A stretch of DNA of 64,000 nucleotides. Origin: Halobacteriales archaeon QS_1_68_17 (GTDB taxonomy: Archaea > Halobacteriota > Halobacteria > Halobacteriales > Haloarculaceae). Location: positions 1-64,000 of the forward strand of contig PXRG01000005.1 in assembly GCA_003021105.1 (NCBI GenBank), written 5' to 3'. The notes beneath the pieces are model-generated. The model saw only the letters and a list, made by a program, of their open reading frames with translations. It did not search any database and had not been told where the DNA came from. Within the stretch, counting starts at the first letter, position 1, and each line of letters opens with the position of its first letter. Below are positions 57,077-64,000 of this stretch, piece after piece. The translations under genes and the position numbers were made by a program.

Positions 57077-58636
57077 TTAAGTGTCCGCGTCCGGGGCCGG
57101 CCAGTCGGCGAACGAGTCGCGCTCGCGGCTCAGGCGGAGGTACTCGCGCTGGGTCGCGGTGACCGCCGCCGGGAGCGACGCGCCGCCGTCGAGGCGGCGG
57201 CGGACCCCCCGGAGCTTCCAGGTAGCGGGCGTCTCGCGGGCCTCCCAGCGCGCCCGGGCCGGCGCGAGGGCCGCCTCGGCCGCCGACGCCGAGAAGCCCT
57301 GTTCGGTCAGTCCCCGCCGGGCCACCGCGAAGAGGTCCTCGTAGACCACGGCCGGGTCGGCGGTGCGCTCGCCTTCTGCGGTCAGCCAGTCGACGTCCGC
57401 CTCGATGCCGTCCGCGACGGCGCGGTAGAAACTGTCCCGCGCGGCCGTCCACGGGAGGTCGGTCAGGGGGTGGTCGGTCACGACGACCCCCCTGATGACG
57501 CCCGCGGTGAGACAGAGAAAGCTGATCGTGTCGGCCGTCGTCGGCTGTGTCGGGAGCGGGCGGTACTCGATGCGGAGCGAGCGCTCGTCGCCGGCCCCGT
57601 CGACCGGATCGCCGCCGACGACCGGCCGGAGCCACCGCCAGTAGGTGCCCCGCTTGTAGTCGAACTCCGGGAAGCGGTCGGCGAAGTCGCCGTCGCCGTC
57701 GTCGTCCCCGTCCCCTTTTCGGTCGTTCGCCCATTCGCTGAGAAACGGCGCGAAGACCTCGTCGTCGAGGATGTGGTCGACGAGGTCCGCCGTCTCCGTC
57801 AGGTCGTCGGGCACGCGCACTTTCGGGTTCGCCGTCCGGTTCATCGACTGCTCGAAGGCGGCGATCCGGAGTTCGTGGTGGGTCTCGTCGAGCAACGCGT
57901 CGGGGTCGTCGACCGCGTTGTACAGGTCCGGCGGGAGCAACGGCGAGTTCGTCGCCAGCGCTGTCAGCGGCCCCAGCGTCCGGATGGCGGCGTTGTAGTA
58001 GTCGGGGAACGCGGCGACCGAGGGAATCTGCAGGTGGGGCTGGATCGACGTGGCCAGCGACTCGAAGAGGATCGTCGGAAACTCGTGGGCCGCTCCCGGC
58101 ACGTCGAAGTTGATCCGGCCGCCGGCGAGGCGGACCGCCTCGTTGTCGAGCGCGCAGTAGCGGGCGTTGGGCCGCATGTTCTGGGCTACCGAGACACCGT
58201 CGCGGTCCTCGGTCGCCGAGAGGTACCGTTCGCTCCCCTCGCCGGGCGGGACCGTCCACATCGCGTCGAGCGCCAGGTCGTACCCGGCCTCGTCGGCGGC
58301 CGCCCGCGCCCGCTCGGTCCCTGCCGCGACGGCCGCGGCCTGCTCGTCGATCCCGTCCGGGGTGAACCGGCTCGGGTCCGTGTTGAGTTCGGCGTTGTGC
58401 AACCCCAGTTCCTTGCCCGCGACGTCGAATACGGAGTCCGGCAGCGTCGCCAGGCGGTCGTCCCGGTCGACCGCGTACACCTCGATTTCGAGGCCGACGG
58501 CGAACCCCTCGTTGTCGAGCGTCCCGTCGTCGATGATCTCCCGAAGGAACCGTGCCTGCTCGCGGACCCGGCGGTCGAACTCCGGCCGGGTCTCCGGCGA
58601 GAGCGACCGTTCGACCAGGTCCGCGATGTCGGTCAT
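57077..58636 (-). CDS. Glutamate-cysteine ligase-like (GCS2 superfamily) protein
   Basis: VGLEIEVYAVDRDDRLA; HNAELNTDPSRF; SIQPHLQI; LRIEYRPLPTQPT. Confidence 0.75.
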   Translation of the reverse strand: MTDIADLVERSLSPETRPEFDRRVREQARFLREIIDDGTLDNEGFAVGLEIEVYAVDRDDRLATLPDSVFDVAGKELGLHNAELNTDPSRFTPDGIDEQAAAVAAGTERARAAADEAGYDLALDAMWTVPPGEGSERYLSATEDRDGVSVAQNMRPNARYCALDNEAVRLAGGRINFDVPGAAHEFPTILFESLATSIQPHLQIPSVAAFPDYYNAAIRTLGPLTALATNSPLLPPDLYNAVDDPDALLDETHHELRIAAFEQSMNRTANPKVRVPDDLTETADLVDHILDDEVFAPFLSEWANDRKGDGDDDGDGDFADRFPEFDYKRGTYWRWLRPVVGGDPVDGAGDERSLRIEYRPLPTQPTTADTISFLCLTAGVIRGVVVTDHPLTDLPWTAARDSFYRAVADGIEADVDWLTAEGERTADPAVVYEDLFAVARRGLTEQGFSASAAEAALAPARARWEARETPATWKLRGVRRRLDGGASLPAAVTATQREYLRLSRERDSFADWPAPDADT

Positions 58637-58780
58637 TGCCGAAACTGGCACGAGGCGGCGGTTTAGCTCTTACGACAGGCGACGCGTCCGGCGTCGCTCG
58701 CCGTTCCGGCGACGGGGCCCGGCCCTCGCCGCCCGCCGTCGCGCGTCCCCGTTATTCCGCGCCCCGTCCCCCGGGTCGGG

Positions 58781-60373
58781 TCAGCCGGGACAGTCGTACT
58801 GCAGGTGCCGGCTCCGCCGGATCGGCTCCCGGCCGTCGAGCCGGGTGGGCTGTTCGACGTAGTAGACTGCCAGCCCGACGAGGTCGTCGCTGTGGTCGGC
58901 GTTCCACCGCCGGCAGAGGTAGGCCGCGAACGCCCGCCGCAGGCCGTCGTCGTCGGCCCGGCGGACGTTCCCGAGGTACTTCCGCCAGCGGGCAGTCGGG
59001 TACGTCCGCGCCGGATCCGGCGGGCGGTCCCACGCGAGCGGGCCGCGCTGGAAGGCGTCGATCTGCCGGCCGGATTCCAGGCGACCGGGGACGACGTACC
59101 AGCCGTCCGCCCGCGGCGGGTACGGCGCGAACATGTCCCAGCGCCGATCCGCCGGGTCCGCGACCGACTGCACGCCCCCGGGCACGGGGACGAGTCCGAC
59201 CGTGGCGGCGTTCCAGGCGAGCATCGCAAAAAGCAGGACGGCGGCGACCGCGGGCGCGAGGCGTCGAGCCGCTCGCCCCGCCCGGTCGATTCCGGGCGTC
59301 CCCGGCATCGGAACTACCGCTATCGTCGGCTTCTGTCGGACGATCCGCCGGACGATTCCGCTCGCCCCGGTGTTGCTCTCTCGCCCCGACCGGCGTGAGC
59401 GCGTCGCCCGGCGAACCGAACGCATCGCCCGTCCGGTCCCGGTCCGTCGCGAGAGAGCCCGCCCGACGGCCGAGCGTTCCGCGGCGTCCCACGCCCGCCC
59501 GGGGACGAACGGGAGCAGGGCGGTCACCGAGACGGCGGGGAAGACGCCGACGCCGATCGTCAGCGCGATGCCGGCGTGCATCGCGGCGAACGCCGCCGCG
59601 AGCGCGGCGCGCCCCCACCCCGTCAGCAGTATCAGGAGCGGCGAACAGACCAGCAGTCCGAGCCACAGGCGGTCGAACGCGACCAAAAGCGCCGGGTAGT
59701 CGGCCAGGTAGTTCCCGAGCAGGACCGTGAACGCGTCGAGGCTGAAGGCGTACCGGACCGCCCGTCCGGCGACCCACCCGTCGCCACGGAGCTTCAGCGC
59801 CGCGTTGACGGCGTAGACGAGCACGACCTGGCAGAGCAGCCCCGCCGACGCGACGCCCGCTACCCGCTCCGGGCCGGTCGCTTTGCCGGGGTCCCCGCCG
59901 CTCGCGTCGACCGACCAGCGGCGACCGAGCGGGAGGAACGCCCCCCACAGCAGCAGGTGACGAAGGAGGACGTCGCCGCTGTTGAGCACGAACGGGTTCC
60001 GGGCCTGCAGCGACACCAGCAGGACGAACGAGGCGACCGTCGCCGGGCGCGTCCGGTAGCCCGCGAGCAACGCGAGCGCGAACGCGGCCGCGACCGCGAA
60101 CAGCAGCGCCTGCACCCACGCCTCGCCCGAGAGCGCGTGGATCGAGAGCGCGTGGTAGCCGGGCCGGCGCGCGCGGAGCGCGGCCCGCGGCAGGACGCCG
60201 GCGTCGGTGTAGAAGGCACCCAGCCAGCGCGCGCGCAACGCCAGGTCCGCCAGCAGGACGACCCCCAGCGCGACACGGAACGCGGCCAGCGCCCGGGCGT
60301 CGACGCCGACCCGCCGCGCGAGCGCCGCACGGCCCCGGTCGCGGAGCCGTGATCCGGCGTCCCGAATCTCCAT
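58781..60373 (-). CDS. HTTM-domain (gamma-carboxylase-like) membrane protein
   Basis: AAFRVALGVVLLADLALRARWLGAFYTDAGVLPR...YRTRPATVASFVLLVSLQARNPFVLNSGDVLLRHLLLWGAFLPLG. Confidence 0.85.
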   Translation of the reverse strand: MEIRDAGSRLRDRGRAALARRVGVDARALAAFRVALGVVLLADLALRARWLGAFYTDAGVLPRAALRARRPGYHALSIHALSGEAWVQALLFAVAAAFALALLAGYRTRPATVASFVLLVSLQARNPFVLNSGDVLLRHLLLWGAFLPLGRRWSVDASGGDPGKATGPERVAGVASAGLLCQVVLVYAVNAALKLRGDGWVAGRAVRYAFSLDAFTVLLGNYLADYPALLVAFDRLWLGLLVCSPLLILLTGWGRAALAAAFAAMHAGIALTIGVGVFPAVSVTALLPFVPGRAWDAAERSAVGRALSRRTGTGRAMRSVRRATRSRRSGRESNTGASGIVRRIVRQKPTIAVVPMPGTPGIDRAGRAARRLAPAVAAVLLFAMLAWNAATVGLVPVPGGVQSVADPADRRWDMFAPYPPRADGWYVVPGRLESGRQIDAFQRGPLAWDRPPDPARTYPTARWRKYLGNVRRADDDGLRRAFAAYLCRRWNADHSDDLVGLAVYYVEQPTRLDGREPIRRSRHLQYDCPG

Positions 60374-60555
60374 GCTGCCCCGGCTGAAGAGCGAACGGGA
60401 GAAAACCGTTTCGTCCGGGGTGGTGCGGGAGCGTGTGGGCGCGGGCACTCGCCCGGCGGACGGCCGTGCCCTCCGGCGCTCCGGCCGGGGGTCGGGCGGT
60501 TCGCACCGCCGGCGTCTCAACACCCTTATGTGGGCAGTGCCGTCTCAATTACTCC

Positions 60556-62487
60556 ATGGGTGATGTCGTAGTCACGCTACCCGACGGCTCCGAACTCGAA
60601 GTGGAGCGGGGGTCGACGGTCGAGGACGTCGCGCACGAGATCGGTCCCGGTCTCGGCCGCGACACGGTCGCGGGCGTCGTCGACGGCGACCTCGTCGACG
60701 CTGTGACGCCGCTGACCGAGGACTGCCGGCTGGAGATCGTCACCGAGGACAGCGACGAGTACCTCTCGGTCCTCCGGCACTCGGCCGCCCACGTCTTCGC
60801 CCAGGCGCTCCAGCGGCGCTACCCCGAGGCGAAGCTCACGATCGGCCCGTGGACGGACGACGGGTTCTACTACGACATCACGGGCGTCGACCTCGACGAG
60901 GCGGACCTGGAGGCGATCGAGGCCGAGGCCGAGGAGATCATCGCGGCCGACTACGACATCGAGCGCGAACTCGTCGACCGGGAGGCGGCCTTCGAGCGCT
61001 ACGCGGACAACCCCTTCAAGCGGGACATCCTGGAGACGGAGGCCGCCGACGAGGACCCGGTGTCGTTCTACCGGCAGGACGGGTTCTACGACCTCTGTCA
61101 GGGTCCGCACGTCGAATCGACCGGCGAGATCGGCGGGTTCGCGCTGCTGGAGATTTCGGCCGCCTACTGGCGGGGCGACGAGGACAACGAGTCGCTCACG
61201 CGGGTCTACGGCACGGCCTTCCCCACCGGGGCGGAACTCGAGGAGTACCTCGAACAGCGCCGGCAGGCCAAGGAACGCGACCACCGCCGGCTCGGCCGGG
61301 AACTGGACCTCTTTTCGGTCCCCGACTACTCGCCCGGCTGCGTCCACTTCCATCCCAACGGCATGGCGATCCGGCGGGAACTGGAGGAGTACATCCGCAC
61401 GCAAAACGAGCAGTTGGGCTACGAGGAGGTCTGGACGCCCGAACTCAACAAGGCCGAACTCTGGAAGCCCACGGGCCACTACGACGCGTTCAAGCAGGAA
61501 GGCGAGATGTTCGCCTGGGAACAGGACGAGACGGAGTACGGTCTCAAGCCGATGAACTGCGCGAACCACGCCCACCTCTACGACCGCGAGACCCGCTCGT
61601 ACCGGGACCTGCCGGTCCGGTTCTCGGAGTTCGGCACCTGCTACCGGAACGAACAGTCCGGGGAACTGTCGGGGCTGCTCCGGGTCCGCGGGTTCACCCA
61701 GGACGACGGCCACGCCCTGGTCCGGCCCGACCAGCTCCGGGACGAGATCGTCCGCGTGCTCCGGGCCATCGAGGACATCTACGCGAACTTCGACCTCGAC
61801 GTGGAGTACGTCCTGGAGACGAAAGGCGACAACGCCGTCGGGAGCGACGAGATCTGGGAGACCGCGACGGACGCGCTCCGGTCCGCGCTCGAATCCGAGG
61901 GGCTGTCGTACTCGATCGACGCGGGCGAGGCGGCCTTCTACGGCCCGAAGATCGGCGCGAACGCCATCGACGCCCTCGGCCGCGAGTGGACCATCGGGAC
62001 CGTCCAGACCGACTTCAACATCCCCGAACGGCTCGATCTCACCTACGTCGGCGAGGACAACGAGGAGCACCGGCCGGTGATGATCCACCGCGCTCTCCTC
62101 GGGACGTTCGAGCGGTTCATGGGCGTGATCACCGAGCACTTCAACGGGAAGTTCCCGCTGTGGCTGGCTCCCGAGCAGGTGCGGATCCTCCCGATCAGCG
62201 ACGACAACCTCGGGTACGCCCACCGCGTCAAAAACGACCTCGAAGCGGACGGGTTCCGGGTCGGCGTCGAAGACCGCTCGTGGACCATCGGCAAGAAGAT
62301 CCAGGCGACCCACGAGGACCGGGTGCCCTACATGCTGATCCTCGGCGACGACGAGGAGTCGGCCGGCACCATCTCCGTCCGGGACCGCAAGGAACGGGAA
62401 CGGAACGGCGTCGATCCCGAGACCTTCCGCCCCCCCCTCCGCGAGGAACGCGCCGAGAAACGCACGGAACCGGACTTCCTCGACTAG
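60556..62487 (+). CDS. thrS: Threonyl-tRNA synthetase
   Basis: TGS-like N-term [73 protein letters not shown]. Confidence 0.97.
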   Translation: MGDVVVTLPDGSELEVERGSTVEDVAHEIGPGLGRDTVAGVVDGDLVDAVTPLTEDCRLEIVTEDSDEYLSVLRHSAAHVFAQALQRRYPEAKLTIGPWTDDGFYYDITGVDLDEADLEAIEAEAEEIIAADYDIERELVDREAAFERYADNPFKRDILETEAADEDPVSFYRQDGFYDLCQGPHVESTGEIGGFALLEISAAYWRGDEDNESLTRVYGTAFPTGAELEEYLEQRRQAKERDHRRLGRELDLFSVPDYSPGCVHFHPNGMAIRRELEEYIRTQNEQLGYEEVWTPELNKAELWKPTGHYDAFKQEGEMFAWEQDETEYGLKPMNCANHAHLYDRETRSYRDLPVRFSEFGTCYRNEQSGELSGLLRVRGFTQDDGHALVRPDQLRDEIVRVLRAIEDIYANFDLDVEYVLETKGDNAVGSDEIWETATDALRSALESEGLSYSIDAGEAAFYGPKIGANAIDALGREWTIGTVQTDFNIPERLDLTYVGEDNEEHRPVMIHRALLGTFERFMGVITEHFNGKFPLWLAPEQVRILPISDDNLGYAHRVKNDLEADGFRVGVEDRSWTIGKKIQATHEDRVPYMLILGDDEESAGTISVRDRKERERNGVDPETFRPPLREERAEKRTEPDFLD

Positions 62488-62555
62488 CCGGGCGACCGCC
62501 GGCGCTCGACGGACCGGCCGGGCGTTCGCTGCTGGGGCAATCGGCCGGTCAGTAG

Positions 62556-62936
62556 TCAGTCGGTCCGGCACTCGACGGTCCAGTCGGCGTCCGAGGCGGC
62601 CCGGAGGCGCTCGTAGAGTTCCCGGAGTCCGTCGGCGTCCGTCGCCGGGAGGACGTGCAACTCGACTGTGCCGTCGCGGATCGCCACGCGGAACACGTCC
62701 CCCGTCTCGCCGTCGTTGACCAGGTACAGCGGCATCGGCAGGTCGAACCAGTCGCCGTAGCGGTAAGGGTCCCCGTCGAGGACCTCCTCGACCAGCGCCC
62801 GGAGGTCGCCGTCCGACAGCGCAGGGTGGGGGGTGAGCGCGAACACCGTCTCGCCCTCGTACTCGACGCCGCCGCCCCGCGGGTACCGCCGCTCTGGCCG
62901 CCGCGGAATCTCGAAACTCGGGTCCCAGTCGGTCAT
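62556..62936 (-). CDS. Conserved hypothetical protein
   Basis: MTDWDPSFEIPRRPERRYPRGGGVEYEGETVFALTPHPALSD...VECRTD. Confidence 0.65.
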   Translation of the reverse strand: MTDWDPSFEIPRRPERRYPRGGGVEYEGETVFALTPHPALSDGDLRALVEEVLDGDPYRYGDWFDLPMPLYLVNDGETGDVFRVAIRDGTVELHVLPATDADGLRELYERLRAASDADWTVECRTD

Positions 62937-63143
62937 CGACTCCCGCTGCACGCCGGTACGACGCCGTCCCTTATAGTTCTCCTGCGCATCCGCTCGCTGA
63001 CAGTCGGTCGGTCGCGGCGCGCACCCACGAGCGCCCGCCGGCGGCGTGCCCGTTCTGTGGGACCGCAGGCGCGTTCGTCCGGATCGACCACGACCGGCCG
63101 CCGGTAAAACCGCAGTTCGGCGTTTGGTTGCCAGTCGCGTTCG

Positions 63144-64000
63144 CTAGTCCCCATACGCGAGGGGCAACTGGACGGTGACCCGGTTGCCGTCGGCGGACTC
63201 GGGGAAGGTGATCGTCCCGCCGAACTTGGCGACCGCCCAGTTGACGAGCCACAGACCGACGCCGGTCGCGTGTTCGAGCTGGGTCTCCTCGCCGCGGGCG
63301 ATGACCCGCTTCTGGTGGTCCGGGATCGGCGGGCCGTCGTCGGCGACGTGGACGTACGCCTGGCGGGTCGCCTGGTTGACGACCACCGAGACGTCGACGG
63401 TCGGCTCGTCGGCGTCGTTGTGCTCGATGGCGTTCGTGACGAGTTCCGCGAACGCGATTTCGAGCGACGGGCCGCCGACCGTCTCGATCGATTCGGGGGC
63501 GTCCAGGCTGACGGTCGCGTTCGGGTAGTCCCGCCGGGCCTCGGCGACGACGTCCCGGAGGACGCTCGCCAGGTCGAGTTCGGTGCGGTCGTCGGGGTCG
63601 ACGCGCGAGGTGATCGCGCCGAACTTCCGGCTCCGGCGGGCGATGTCGTCCGCCCGCCCGACGATGGCAGCGATGCGGTCGTGTACCCAGTCGTCGTCGG
63701 TCTCGTCGGCGATCGCGGTCGCGTTGCCCCGGATGACCGTCACGTCGTTGCGCAGGTTGTGACGGAGCAACCGCGTGAGCACGTCGAGTCGCTGGGTGCG
63801 CGTCCGGCGGGCCGTCACCTCCCGGAGGCTGACGATCCGGCTGGCGGCCGACTCCCGCGTGCCCGACAGCGACGAGACGCGCACGTCGTAGTACCTGACG
63901 ACGCCGTCCACGTCGACCCGGAGGTCCGTGTGGGGCGAGCCATCCCCGGACTCGCCGGCGAGCGCGGTCTCGACCTCCGGCAACACCGCCGACAGCGGTT
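63144..64000 (-). CDS. Sensor histidine kinase, partial (runs off window)
   Basis: TRLLRHNLRNDVTVIRGNA H-box; HVADDGPPIPDHQKRVI...GVGLWLVNWAVAKFGG. Confidence 0.9.
   Translation of the reverse strand, partial: PLSAVLPEVETALAGESGDGSPHTDLRVDVDGVVRYYDVRVSSLSGTRESAASRIVSLREVTARRTRTQRLDVLTRLLRHNLRNDVTVIRGNATAIADETDDDWVHDRIAAIVGRADDIARRSRKFGAITSRVDPDDRTELDLASVLRDVVAEARRDYPNATVSLDAPESIETVGGPSLEIAFAELVTNAIEHNDADEPTVDVSVVVNQATRQAYVHVADDGPPIPDHQKRVIARGEETQLEHATGVGLWLVNWAVAKFGGTITFPESADGNRVTVQLPLAYGD

Noticed and set aside
60577-62571. 664-aa minus-strand ORF
   Set aside because: Antisense to thrS; no recognisable motif.

Overview
A 64-kb GC-rich haloarchaeal (class Halobacteria) chromosomal window. 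It is dense with protein-coding genes and I recognise no rRNA, tRNA or CRISPR array. Main blocks: (1) 0-13.4 kb: mixed housekeeping genes (methionine aminopeptidase, 7TM/PAS histidine kinase, HIT protein, CDF transporter, SDR-like protein, tRNA methylthiotransferase, deoC). This block also holds a decayed IS1341/IS605-type element with a broken tnpB, a palindromic insert and matching end hairpins, abutting a collapsed AbrB/PIN toxin-antitoxin remnant. (2) 14.7-32.5 kb: a sugar/sugar-acid/polyol catabolic island with IclR regulator, frameshifted mmsA-like ALDH, HpaI-type aldolase, Gfo/Idh/MocA oxidoreductase, enolase-superfamily dehydratase, TIM-barrel isomerase, complete MalEFGK-like ABC transporter, F420/LLM oxidoreductase, ThDP enzyme, AKR, zinc ADH and D-hydroxyacid dehydrogenase. 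(3) 36.6-44.7 kb: a Liv-type ABC transporter collinear with LUD-domain genes (LutC-like and a LutB-LutA-like fusion). (4) 45-64 kb: gatD, regulators, surface-protein-like genes, a Vms1/VLRF1-like gene, DUF1611 + enolase-superfamily epimerase (DgcN/DgcA-like), a GCS2-like ligase, an HTTM protein, thrS and a C-terminal histidine kinase fragment running off the window. Notable features: at least seven damaged genes; a 93-bp near-identical repeat 40 kb apart whose copies form the 3' end of one gene and the stop codon of another; a 107-bp inverted-repeat-bounded MITE-like element; a 52-nt double-hairpin insert inside tnpB; compensating frameshifts in a repeat-rich secreted protein; and a 55-aa glycine-zipper ORF missing from the supplied ORF track. 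All functional calls are by eye from protein motifs; no database search was run.
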